Assembly: GCA_050084515.1 (NCBI GenBank)
Contig: CM114274.1
Coordinates: forward strand, 41,726,001 to 41,790,000
Source: Blasia pusilla
Lineage: Eukaryota > Marchantiophyta > Marchantiopsida > Blasiales
Direction of reading: 5' to 3'
DNA length: 64,000 bases
This document shows positions 11,382-22,799 of the stretch, piece by piece. Position 1 is the first letter of the stretch. Every line of letters starts with the position of its first letter. A program made the translations under genes and the position numbers. The notes below the pieces were generated by a model. That model was not told the origin of the DNA. It saw only the letters and a program-made list of their open reading frames with translations, and did not search any database.

Positions 11382-11495
11382 CATCCCGCCCCTTCTAGTA
11401 GACTACGCATTGATAGATCCATAATCTTTTTACGGGCTCATCCCGCCCCTTCTAGTAGACTACGCATTGATAGATCCATAATCTTTTTACGGGCT
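11382..11495. repeat. Perfect 57-bp tandem duplication
   Basis: 11382-11438 and 11439-11495 are identical, starting CATCCCGCCCCTTCTAGTAG. The pair sits directly downstream of the minus-strand Cys-rich gene. Perfect identity points to a recent duplication or an assembly artefact. Confidence 0.95.
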
Positions 11496-11503
11496 CTGGA
11501 TCC

Positions 11504-12055
11504 CTATCGCTCCAGCGGTGGCGACGAAGACGCCCTACAAGCCCGGGGCCATGCGGATTTCTCACAGTCGGGGAGAGGTTCCATTTCTGCCAGCACCTCG
11601 CCAGCGTCCGGAGTCGTGAGCATCCAATGGCCCTCGCTTGCATCCTCTGTGTACACGACGCCTGTGGCGTCATGGGCTCGGATCTGTGAGTACTCGGTCT
11701 CGGTATCCTCCTCAAACGATGGCCGCCCGCATCTGGTCCGGAGGAAATTGGCGGTGATGTAGGCACCGCCGGTGAAGCAGGTCGGCCCGGGTCTGGTCCC
11801 CACCCTGTTGCAGCGGCTGCAGTTCCCGCGTCTGTAGACGTTGCAATCCTCGCAGGGCCGAGCTTTGGCGAAGAGAATGGAACCCACGGGAGGCCTGAAG
11901 CGGGCGCATTTAGCTGGGGCTGTGTTGTTGAAGAAGACGCCGCTTCCTCTTCAACCCCCGCGATTTCGGTAACCGATGAGGTCGACTGCTCCCGCGGACT
12001 GGAACAGGGCGAGCAGGACCACCGTCAGCCCGATTGCCGCGCGTACCGTCTCCAT
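11504..12055 (-). pseudogene. Secreted Cys-rich protein, family unknown (copy 2, one in-frame stop)
   Basis: From ATG at 12053-12055 one frame runs 183 codons to a stop at 11504, interrupted by a single TGA (codon 35, near 11951-11953). Residues 1-24 look like a signal peptide (short basic start, IGLTVVLLALF core, AGA before the cut). The mature part has a Cys cluster, CEDCNVYRRGNCSRCNR, then PTCFTGG and RCGRPSF, then an acidic stretch and the family block ATGVVYTEDA...PLPDCEKSAW. A TATA-like box lies upstream. I do not recognise the fold, and no function is claimed. The paralogue at 16.2-16.8 kb has the same layout. The stop could be a real nonsense mutation or an error. The ending differs from the paralogue (ASSSPPLER versus ANADGQVEFE). 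Confidence 0.7.
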
Positions 12056-12081
12056 GAATTCAGAGACTGCAATTCACCGAC

Positions 12082-12091
12082 ATTATATATC
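12082..12091 (-). promoter_or_regulatory. TATA-like box of Cys-rich gene copy 2
   Basis: On the minus strand this reads GATATATAAT, about 27-36 bp before the ATG at 12055. The paralogue at 16797 has a similar box at a similar distance, which supports conservation. The short spacing to the ATG implies a very short 5' leader. Confidence 0.5.
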
Positions 12092-13400
12092 TGCACACAT
12101 TGTCATAGAAGATTGAATCAAGTTATTTGGGTGGGATAAAAGCCTTTCGCATCGCATATAAATTACTGTGAAGAGTGCCATCTCCTCCTATCCATCAGAC
12201 TCAGCTGCATTCGTATCGATGCGGCTAAAGTGATTCGCATTCGTAAGAGACCACTTAAGCGATTCAGGGAGAATCACTCTAGCCGATGAGATGATGATTA
12301 GCTGAGGAGCCCAGACTGAAGCGAACCTTCCCGTTGATCCGCCAAGGTACTCACAAATCGATACGACTAGAAAGTGAACATGGCCATTAGTTGTGCCCTT
12401 GCTTTTATATCTTCCAATGAGTTCTAGATTGATGTGCGGTCTTGACTCTATCATTGGCAAGTTAAACAAATGGAAACGTTTTGTTCATATGGAAAACTTT
12501 CAGACTTTGAGTTTTGGCCCTTAGACCCGCTGCCATGGATGACATTGAATGCCAAGCGATGGCACCCGGGCCCATCAATTCAGCTCAAAAGATGGCTGAT
12601 TATGTACGGGAATCAGGCATCGAACTAGTCTTCAACCCCATTCGCAACTCGATCATGGACCAAATTCCTTAACCAGTACCAGAAGCATGTGCGGTGATTT
12701 TTTATTATATATTACGCTATGGGATCGTACTTTTGTGTCAAGGTTAAACTTGAGCTCACAAGTTCTCAGCGTACGCACGTACTTGAAATGAAATGCAGGA
12801 ATTCGAGTGCAATGGATCTATGTGCTGCAAAGCAACAATGAATCTTTCTGAAATCAGGGCATCCTCCACGCCCAGGTCCATACGCTTGGGAAAGGTAGGA
12901 GTGCATCAGCTTCGTCGTGCGTCTCCGATCAATCAAGAAGCAGTTTTTTGGAACTTCCGAGATACGCATACTCTGATATATTCCGATAGTAGCACCGTAG
13001 GAAGAATATGTGGAAACATCTTCTTAGATAGCAACCCTGCACTTGTGCTTGGAAGGTACCATTCCTGCCTAGGTGATTGGAATATGCCGATGGAAAACCG
13101 TCAGAAAAAGAAACAGGGGTAAGTATCGTAGAGTAAGCACTCATACAGTAAGTATCCAACGTAGGGGAAACATTAACGAAAGAAGTATTATTCGAAGAAG
13201 ATATATATGTGCACTAAATGTTACACATTCATGGCTCCAAAAAAATATTATAGTTGGTTATATCCATGTACAAGTTACCCGGTACAATCTTGGATCGCAT
13301 TATAAGCACGGTTATGGAACGCGATAGCTTTTTCGAGAAATCACCGGTCCGAGCTGCCGCTCACTCCGCGATGTTGGGGGTTTGTAAAGCGATGATCACA

Positions 13401-13538
13401 GCTATTTTAGAATCAAAACAAAAAGGGAAAGGTTCATAATTACGCTCAATTGGTTTAGGCCATAACACCCATCAAAGCTATTTTAGAATCAAAACAAAAG
13501 GGAAAGGTTCATAATTAGGCTCAATTGGTTTAGGCCAT
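13401..13538. repeat. Tandem duplication, 76-bp period
   Basis: GCTATTTTAGAATCAAAACA begins at 13401 and again at 13477. The shared run continues through GGTTCATAATTA and CAATTGGTTTAGGCCAT, with one A-run difference and one C/G difference. Two copies only. Confidence 0.9.
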
Positions 13539-14401
13539 CAAAGATTTGAAATACTACGATACAATAGTTTAGGGTTAGTTAAAAAATATATCTATTTTAT
13601 GGATTTTAATTCATAAACATTATGTGGCATTTATATTCTATGAAAAATGAATATGAGACGATTGAAAACTGTTTTTTCATAAGTAAAAGTTTTTATCATC
13701 TCCACAATTCTTTTTCTAAATCCATTTTAGTTAAAAGTACGTACCAACTAATATAATAACCAAAATTCCAAGAAATTTTAATCAAATTAATCAAAATAAT
13801 ACTATATACCAATAAATGTAATTTGAAAGTATTTTTTATTCATTATATATATATATAATTTTTTTAAAGGAATATAAGGGAGGGCCATCCGCACACGGTA
13901 TTAGAGGTGTGTGTATGAAATATGATATCCCGAGAGAGAAAACCTCAAAAGGGTGGACTCTTCATTCATAAAAACCTCACAGATAATGCTAAATACAATC
14001 TATTTCACTTCTTCAAAAAATTAAAAGAAAAGTTGGAGTAGACTACATCAATTTCAAAAAAATTTATTTGCTTGTTTAGTCAAAGAGCTCGCAATTCCAT
14101 AAATTGGAGCTTTGATGTTTAGGAAGGTAAGATACAAATGGTTCTATCCTAAAGTGACCATTGGTTCGCTAAGCCTATTTCGCTAATGACTTAAAATAGC
14201 CCACGAGCCTGTTTAGACGAGGACTGGGATTAAAACAGCCCTCCGGCCTGTGTCCTCGATTTCCCAAATCCTGATCCATCCTCGGTTCTACTAAGTACGG
14301 TTCTCCTGGCGTCACTGGAACTTAAGATGGTAAAGTACGAGAGTACTAACTACGGTGCTGAAGGCGGAAAGTACTCGGAACTGCTTGTCCCATGTTGCTC
14401 G

Positions 14402-14445
14402 GATCCCCTGTTGTCATCAGTGATACATGATGACAACAGGGGATC
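14402..14445. repeat. Perfect snap-back palindrome, 18-bp arms, 8-bp loop
   Basis: GATCCCCTGTTGTCATCA (14402-14419) is exactly complementary to 14428-14445, with loop GTGATACA. No gene or T-tract adjoins it. Confidence 0.95.
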
Positions 14446-16150
14446 AGAAATTCAGAATTCCCGATTGGTTGAAAATCTTTGGAAAACGCACCGAAAGCGG
14501 TCCGGAAATGGGAATTTTCTCTGAAAAGGTTGAGAGAAAACAGTAGTCACTGTCTCTACTGGAGTTTCCATCATTTCTTGTCAGTCTCCTGTGAAGAAGT
14601 GATGAATGGAATAGGGAGTCCGTTGAATGGACTAGCTTCCCTTCCCTAGAATCTGTAGGTAACAGTTACAGCAAGAATTCACACAAACGTACCAAGTTAC
14701 CGACTAGTTTTGTTTAGTAGGTAATTAGCTTGTCTGCACAAACATTTGAGCTGTGTCATTCTGGGAATACTTTCCGTCTTCAACCCGGACTTAGTACTCC
14801 CAAGACTTTCCACCCGAACGTAATACTCCATACGGGAGTTAAACTTTCAGCTTTGCTATCTTTGACATGCCATATGGAAATCCTCATTTCTTGGAAATTC
14901 TTAAAACGGGTTATCTTGTGAGTGGAATAGCTTGGGAGATATCACTCAATTCCTCCTGAATGTACATGAAGATTAGACCATACTAGTGGAGAAACATTTG
15001 GGTCTCATTCGACATTCACCAAAATTGTTACCAAAATTGTGAAGGCCCAGGATCATTGTGGTAGCTAAGATCAGGGTAGAAGTAGGGTAACTATTTGAGA
15101 TCTGGAACTAGAAAAACTATTTCTTGATCGATGGATGAGCTTGTCATCCATCTAAACTTGGAAGTCATTCATTAACGCGCCAAATATAGAGCGCCATGAT
15201 AAAATCCGCAACCAATATGAACCAAGGAGCTTTCAAGAAGGCAATTGATAAGGCGTTCTTCGCTGTAAATGTGGATGCTCACTTACATTACAAACTAGCA
15301 AAATCGGCCAACCGCCCACCAACTCATCACTATCCCTTGAGATTACGAAGTTATATGGGGGCGCATGGTAGTATCTCAAGAACTCGGGAATCAGAGCGTT
15401 GGGAAACAGTCTGTTCAGTTCGAGTCTTTAAGGTTAGATACCTGAGTCTTACAAACACACATCTATTTTCCTGTTGAATCGATGGATAAGAAATGGCGAC
15501 CATGGCTGTTGATTCAGCTATAGTCGGTTCATTTATATGGGTGGAACTCGCTCAATTCATGGGACGCTAGTGATTCGAAGAAGGTCAATATGTCGTCATG
15601 CTCAAAGTTGAGGGCATCCGAGTTCAGGTGAGTACTGTCCTGCAGCACGAATAGTCAAGAGCCAGCGCCCATTCGGAGTATCCACATCCAATCTAGTGTG
15701 AATAGTAAGAATTCCAGTTAGATTTCTTGGAAACTGATGAGAGAGATGAAAAAAAGAATCATCCACAAACATACTCCATTCTTTTCCAAAAGGCCAAAGG
15801 AGAGCTCTAAGCGCGGAGTTTAGGCAACGCCTTCGTGTTGCTCACGGTACATCAGTCGTATATACGACTAAAATCCAACAAGTAGTTTGATATCAACTGG
15901 AGAAACGGGTTGCCAATCGAAGCCATCCACATCTTCACCAAGAAAAGAAAATTACAAGGGGAAAATCAGACAATTTTGAGAGTCTCCAATCGCATCTTCC
16001 AGCTTACGATCGTCCAGCGTCCATCAGTTCACGCTAAGCATGAATCTTGAGACGAGCTTTGTGATCGACAAACACGCGTTCACTCCAAAGCATGCATCTA
16101 TCCATCCACGCTTGCAGCTGTCCGAGCATAATTTGACCCGGAAGCATCCC

Positions 16151-16797
16151 TTACTCGAACTCGACCTGTCCGTCGGCGTTAGCCATGAAGGTGGCCCCAC
16201 GAGCCTGGAGCCATGCAGATTTCTCGCACTCGGGGAGACTCTCCATTGCATCAAACAGCTCCAGAGCGCTGGGAGTGGTCAGGATCCAGTGGCGCTTGTT
16301 ACGATCCTCGGTGTACACGACTCCGGTGGCGTTCTGGGCTTGGAGCTGGGACGGCTCGACCGTGTCGAAGTCGACTTCGAACTGTGATGCCTCGGACGAT
16401 GGGACATCCTCCACGACCGACGTCTGTCCGCATCCCACCTGCTGAAAGCTAGCAGACCAATAGTGTCCGGCTCTAAAACAGGTTGCGCCGCTGGGCCTCG
16501 TGCGCACCAGGTTGCAAAAGCTACAGATCGGGCCGCACAACCTGTGTCGGTACACGTTGCAATCCTCCGAGGGCCGAGATTTTTCGAAGAGAACGGAAGT
16601 CATTATCTTCTTGAAGCGGACGCACGCCTTAGGGCGGGTGTTGTTGAAGGAGAAAATTACAAGGGGAAAATTACAAGGGGAATTCCGGTTCCCCTGTACT
16701 CGCGACTGGGGTAGCCTATGATGTTCACTACGCCGACCAGCTGGATCAGGACCACGAGGATCACCGCCAGTCCAATAGATGCAAGTCGAATCCCCAT
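16151..16797 (-). pseudogene. Secreted Cys-rich protein, family unknown (copy 3, frameshifted)
   Basis: ATG at 16795-16797 starts a signal-peptide-like segment (IRLASIGLAVILVVLIQLVG) matching that of the copy at 12055. The frame is then thrown out by a 14-bp tandem duplication (16653-16680). Beyond it, the other frame runs open from FNNTRPKACVRF to a stop at 16151, with the same Cys cluster (EDCNVYRHRLCGPICSFCN), TCFRAG, GCGQTS, an acidic linker and ATGVVYTEDR...LPECEKSAW. The total of 647 bp minus the 14-bp unit is a multiple of three. Function unknown. Conservation of cysteines, tryptophans and the signal peptide between copies suggests a protein family once under selection. I found no homologue from memory. 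Confidence 0.7.
16653..16680. repeat. 14-bp tandem duplication that shifts the frame
   Basis: AAAATTACAAGGGG occurs twice in a row. A 21-bp string covering the first unit (16651-16671) also occurs at 15946-15966, about 700 bp away, so the filler may have been copied from there. Confidence 0.9.
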
Positions 16798-16831
16798 TAT
16801 CTCACTGAAGTTATGTGGGATGTTCTTCACT

Positions 16832-16840
16832 AATTATATC
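16832..16840 (-). promoter_or_regulatory. TATA-like box of Cys-rich gene copy 3
   Basis: The minus strand reads GATATAATT about 35-43 bp before the ATG at 16797, in the same relative place as the box of the copy at 12055. Confidence 0.45.
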
Positions 16841-16859
16841 GACTAGTTATATGTACCTA

Positions 16860-18740
16860 AAAGAGTATTAATTATATTTGAGTAAGCACGCACGGATCCC
16901 TTATTAACTAAACATAATTCTCCTACCAATGTTTACACTACCCCATTTTTAGGATACGACTCTCCGGTATATCCTATCGTATGCTAAAATGGCACTAAAC
17001 TCCGGCGTTTCGTCCTCCCAATAGGCTTCGTAGCTCGTGTATAGGCCCTGTCGCCAACTGGTGACGAGATCGTTTTCTCATTTTGTCGGTTCCAAACGAA
17101 AGAATCGTAAAACCCGTCTGGATACAAAGGAGGGGGGCCGAGAGGGCCAAAAACCGGCCCTGAAGAGACAGAGGGGGGCCTTCGGTCTCTTCTGTCTTCC
17201 AAACCGTAGGTATTTGTGTTGGTTAGCGATATTGCCAGAGGTGGACGCATTCGCGCTAGAATAGCTTATCAACCCGAAGTGGAATGGCCCGCCCTATTTA
17301 AACCATGATCTCAGATCTCGATAGCAGGAGGTATCCGTATGCGCCGCGTCCTGATGTAGACTTCATTAAAGTGAAATTAAAGTTAAACTAATTTGAAAGT
17401 GCACCTTCACTTTATCCCTAGTTATGTGAGGTCCCTTATTCTCAGAATTTCAAGCGACGTGGTTCTTAAGCAGAATGCTAGTCTCGAGATTCATGCCCAG
17501 CCAGGAGTGATTGAGCTGGGATAGTCGAGTAAAATGAGTGGATGTAATCTCTTCGATTCCAACGAGGAACGGTTTGCCATTCCTTTTTTCGCTGCTCTGA
17601 TTGCCACCGGGTCGACATCAAGCTGCGGCTGCTTATTATTCTCACGACAGACGAACTCAGAGCCCAAAGGCGGTGCCGAATTTCGCTGCTGAAAATGAAT
17701 TGTACATGTTTGCGGGTGAGTTCAATTATACACCAGTTTAAATTCCCTCCCGTCGGATTTCATAATTCGAGCGATCCTATTTACTCAGAAACCGAACGGG
17801 CACACTCTCGGTGTTTTCATTCCAAAGCGGGATGAGAAATCTATATTGTTCAAAGAGGACGGGACCCTAAACCCTATCTCTCCACGTATGCATTTTAGCC
17901 TCTTCGTATTCTTGCTCTAGTTCGGATGTTTTTCACCGTGTATACAAAGATATATAGAGTAGAAGTTTGGAGAATCGGAATGGAAAACAGCGATCGGATA
18001 GCATAGTAAATTAGTAGGCCAGAGTCCGACATTCATCCTCAGATGCTGTGGGTATCTTTAATTCACACGAAGGAATCGCAGTTCACAACAGAAGGAAACT
18101 GAACTTGGGATATTCCTTCCGTGCTGAAATCACTATTTTTTCTCCCCTCTGCATCTGCTGATGAGTTTGCTTGAGATTAACTTGCTGTCTTCTTGACTGT
18201 TCTGAGTCTCCAGCTGTCTATGCGCACAGTTATACAAATCTTCGTTATGATGTGGGGAGTACAGGGCATTCGAAAATTTCTTCCTCTCAATGCTTCTACT
18301 TCCACTCCTAACCACGTGGAACACCATAGCAGGGGAATGAGTAATTTCGATGCCGACCTTTTGGTTCAGGACTTGGAAAACCTCGAGTTCTGACGAGCGG
18401 TGTCCTTCTGGGATCAGAACTCGAAAAGCCGGGGTCAGGATTTGCGAAAAAGGAGGACAGGTCAGAACTTCAAAAGCCCCTATGGCTGGGAGGTCCCCCT
18501 TTTGGGCGGCCTCTTTTCCTGCTCCTCGTCAGGATGTTGCCTATGGAGACAGCCTGTCACAGAATCTTCACCGTGGGTTTTCGAAAAAAGCCTCGAAGTA
18601 AAGGCACAGCCTTTACTGCTTTAGTGCAATAAAGGCTGTCTCCATTTAAATTCCCGGGGAGTGTTAAAAAGCCGAATTATTGTAGAAAATGTTACCAGAT
18701 CACGTCTTTGACTTGGTGCAGATATTCGAGAGTTCGCTAG
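16860..18740. other. No recognised gene; GC-richer patch at 17.0-17.3 kb
   Basis: Around 17,010-17,270 both strands are open and GC-rich, with an unusual G-run (GAGGGGGGCC-like). It differs from the AT-rich surroundings and could be transferred organellar DNA, but I cannot match it to a gene. Between 17.6 and 17.9 kb there are open stretches that could be exon remnants without a consistent frame. Confidence 0.3.
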
Positions 18741-18750
18741 GTGGTTGCTC

Positions 18751-18820
18751 TGGATCTCCAGACGTCGCGTAATCGAGCCCGGGCATGGATCTCCAGGCGT
18801 CGCGGAATCGAGCCCGGGCA
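18751..18820. repeat. 35-bp tandem duplication
   Basis: TGGATCTCCAGACGTCGCGT at 18751 is repeated from 18786 with two substitutions, through ATCGAGCCCGGGCA. GC-rich, two copies. Confidence 0.9.
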
Positions 18821-18829
18821 GGCACAAGC

Positions 18830-21800
18830 GGAAGAGGAGACGGTGTCGGGAAAATGGATTCTATGAATTTTTGCGGAAACCATTCCGCATTTTCGGACAG
18901 TGTCGGTACTAGCCATATCGTCCTCCCTTTCCCACGTTATCGCATTTTATTTCCCTCGATGTGCTCAGGATATTGTGGCGTGTGGATGATTGAAATACAA
19001 AAGCTTGGGCTCTGACTCACGACTGACCATTAAAAACCTAAACTGCGCACGTAATTTGACGCTATCTTTGTCAGACCACAGAGTAGATATGCCTGCGCGT
19101 GCCGCTTTTATCCACCGGTATTGGTACCTGAATTCATTCTCAGTGGGAGCAGTGAATTGTAGCTGAGACGCCGCCGGGGCCCAGGAACGTAGTAGTGCAT
19201 GTCGACGATATCTGGCAGCAACAAATAATCCAAGCTACTGTAGCCTTTCCAATTGACCCTGCCATTTTGTCTTGCGTTGTCCTTCAGAAACGTGAGATGT
19301 GATACGGAGTCGATATAGCCGACTGTTTTTTATCGAAATAAGTCGGTGGATAAGAGCTTTCTCCTTTTTTGTGACGTTCGGTTATGTGCTCTTCACTTTC
19401 ATACTGGGTTGTCCTATTTTCTAATGCAGATTTAATTACTTCGGCCACACCGGAGTGTTACTTAATTCTGAAGCTCTAGACTGGGTTATCTTATCCCATC
19501 TCTTTTCTCCTGTTACGACCCCTGACCTCGCGAGGCCAGGGTTCGTACAAGGAGTGGAGTGATATACCTACTTTCAACATGCTCCAAGTCCTCTCTTCTG
19601 GTCTCCCTCACAGCTTTAGGCTGTCCTACAAATGGAATCAAGGATGCTAGATTGTAGTGCCCTGAACGACACTGGAAACTAGGTGCACATGGATTGACTG
19701 CAAAAAATTCGTAATACTCGAATCGATCAGAACCTAGTGAAATGGATTCCAAAATATGTGCACAAATTTAAGTAGACTCATTTCTTCAAGGGTGAATATT
19801 ATACTAGTAAATAATGTACAGTTCAGAATTTCCCAGCTGAAGGTTATTTCTTCTAGATGGATTACGTACTTTCATTCGATACACTGCTTACCTATCTGCT
19901 AACCCTCATTTTCTCTCTATCTCATCTCCATATTGTATCTTATCTCTTATCTTATTGCCCGTGGGTAGCCGAAGAATGACACAAACTATTCATTATCTGA
20001 AATTACTACATATCCATATTAAAACCACTGCCTTCTGCCTGGAAGAGTGGGTCTGCATTTAATTCACGTCAAATCTCGCCTCTTTTCGAGATATGCACCA
20101 CCTTCCGTGTGTCTTGAACCTCTTTTCACCGTGTATACCCTTTCAGTGTGTATCCGTGTGTCTTCAACCTCTCAATACTGACCTCCAAACTCCTGTACCC
20201 TAAACTAAGCTCTTACTGGCCTCAAATGAGAGGAGAAGCCGTATTGCCACAGGCGGGAAACGTTGTCACAGATTCGTAACTATCAGGAGTTCATCGAGCT
20301 TCTCATTCGAAAATCTGCCACTCCAGATGTTGGGGAGGGAAATTTTCAGGGCTTCACAAGGGACTTGAGATTTCTGAGTTGTGCCTGGCCGTAGAAGAGG
20401 CGGATTTCACGGAACTCGTTTCTCAGCTTCGTGAACGCTCACTGTTGACGAGCCAGGACTTGCGATGCAACTTTCGACCTACCAACATGGATTACGACAA
20501 TCGTTTTCCAGTGTGACTTCCATCCCAAGGTGAGGACGACCTTTTCAATCGCAGAGACGGATTAAGAGAGGGCACCAAGAAGAACACAGAGTGAAAGGGA
20601 CTGGGACATCGCAGTTTCTCTAAGCCAGACGAACGACAAGAATTCTGATCCTTGAATGTGATGGTGATGAATAGCACATACGGAATTTCTCGAAAGAGAG
20701 AGTTCACCAAAATCCATACCTCGGAGGGCAAGCTTAAGGAACCAGAAACCACATAAGGATGCTTGTAATTAAAAAATTTCTCGAGCTGAGGATGCATCGG
20801 GACCCGCACATCCAGCAAGACGCGCCATCTCTGGTAGTCTCATTACTCGAGAACCCATCGTAATGCCGGGGACCTGGTCGGAGAACTTAGAATCATGAGG
20901 CTGATATGCTGTTCATACAATCAACCCAGTTTCAGAAAGAAAAAATCTTGTAAACAGGCCATATTTATCGCATGCCCCAAATGCTTCTCCGACCAATATT
21001 CTGTGCTTGAACGTGCTCCAACGTCGTCAGTTTGTTCCATTCCGCATCGCTGATACTTCCAGTCGACCCCTTCCGATATTAAGAAGGCGAGAGTGCCATC
21101 TTGACAAAGAAAATGTTTCTCCCCTAATTTGTCTACGGATAGAAGGAAAAAAAACTTTGTGCAAGACGATTAGTCCCTTAACTCACGGGCTGCCACTAGT
21201 AACTCAAAATCTAGGCAAAGATCAAACCCCAGTGCCCCCTTCTTGATCTATACCAGACAGTCAATTCTCTGGTATTCTTTTTTCCTGATAACTGGAAAAA
21301 ATTCACATCCCTGCGCAAGGTCCATCCTTTACAGTAAGCCTGAAGTCAATGTTTAATTCTGCTCCCACACTGTCACTAGCTCTCTTCGAGAATTATCAAT
21401 CAGATCAACCTCGCAGTGCCCAAGTCCTCAGTAACGCGCACATGGCCAGATTGCAATCATAGGATGCAGTGTCAGTTTGAAGAAAACAAACTTCAGTTTG
21501 AAGAAACATGAACGTGCCAAACTGGAAGCTCTAAGAAACTCCAGAGAGTAAAATCCGAACTCGGGCCCCGTGAGCCTGAGCTTCCAGCGCAAGGGAAAGA
21601 ACTTTCAGGCCTCGAACCTAAAGGAAAGAATCCTTGTACGAACACGATCTTAAGGAAAAAATATCATCACCCACGCACTTTGAATGGTCATTTGAGCCCA
21701 AATTTGAAAATCAAGGAATGCATGAATCCCTGATCTTCTTGGGGCTTCGAGGTCGTCATCAAGTATGGATCTACCAGAAAGCATACATGCTTACCCTGTT

Positions 21801-22790
21801 GAGTTCTGCTAGCGCTTCAATTCGCGTGGCCTGTCATGCACATATTCGATGGGTGTGGCAACATTTCCTACGAACTAGGCCCATCTTGGACTAAGAAAAT
21901 TGACGAATGGCTCGAGATCTTGAAGACAGCGCTCTCTAGGAAACGGCACATCTAGATTGATCGAAGCTAAAATTTACAGTAAGATTCATAACATGATCTT
22001 GTAAGTGATACTGAATACCTGTGGAAGTGAGATTCCCTTCCTTTGGAAGATGGACTGTGGTGGTACTGAATGTTTGAAGGTAGAGGATCTCCATCAATGC
22101 ACTTCGCTTGTACTTGCAAACCAGTCAGTCTATTGAATGGAGAGAATATGCTCAGAAGCACCCACTCATCCATAAGTTATTCATTCATGTGCGCCTAAGT
22201 CTCAGCTCGGTCCACTTACCTAAAGGATTGTCAACTGAGATAAGTGCAGTCATTAGAGATATCAATTGAGATCGAAGTGATCCCCGTCGTAACTAATAGA
22301 ACACGAGCTCTGGCTTCCTGATATTATGATCATTGATATGTTCTATAAGCTAGTCTTGGGTCTTGAATTCTTCCGATGAATTGAACTATGGTTGTTATTT
22401 TTTCTAATCTGGAGTGGTTACTTTCGTCTCTTCTCTTTGGAGTATCTATTTTTTCTTGTTTTCTAATTAGTAATTCTCTTTTTCCGTTCTTATGATTGTT
22501 ATGTTCTCCACAAACTTTTTTCAGGACTTCATCGGGAAAAACAATTTTACCGTCACAAATATGGAAGAGCCCACAGTCAAACATAGGAATCCATATTAGA
22601 AATCTAACTCTAAAATTCTAGATTAGGATTTCCTCAAAGATCAAGCGAGCTCAAACTACGTACTGTTTCGAGAACGGTCTCATGATTCTCCTCCATTCCA
22701 TCGCTCCTCCATAGACAAGCCAACCTCCTCCGGTCTGGAAATTTTCAGCTCTAGACGTCCTGAAAAATCTTAGGGTTTTGGTCCAATCCA
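18830..22790. other. No recognised gene
   Basis: Mixed base composition with many short frames and no family resemblance on either strand. An imperfect palindrome CCCTGACCTCGCGAGGCCAGGG lies near 19,519-19,541. A minus-strand frame at 20492-20818 (108 codons) has no motif I can name. Confidence 0.4.
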
Positions 22791-22799
22791 GGGATTCTC

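Larger units (their letters stand above)
12100..16020. other. No recognised gene
   Basis: The short frames are unlike any family I know. A minus-strand frame at 12188-12469 (93 codons) and a plus-strand one at 15196-15477 (93 codons) have no motif. The tandem repeat at 13401 and the palindrome at 14402 are listed separately. Confidence 0.4.

Noticed and set aside
14402-14445. Hairpin as a transcription terminator or CRISPR-type repeat
   Set aside because: No gene adjoins it, no T-tract follows, and it is not repeated. The setting is eukaryotic.
17601-17890. Two-exon gene with an intron of about 70 bp (GTGAGT...TTACTCAG)
   Set aside because: The open stretches on the two sides are not in matching phase, and neither resembles a known protein.
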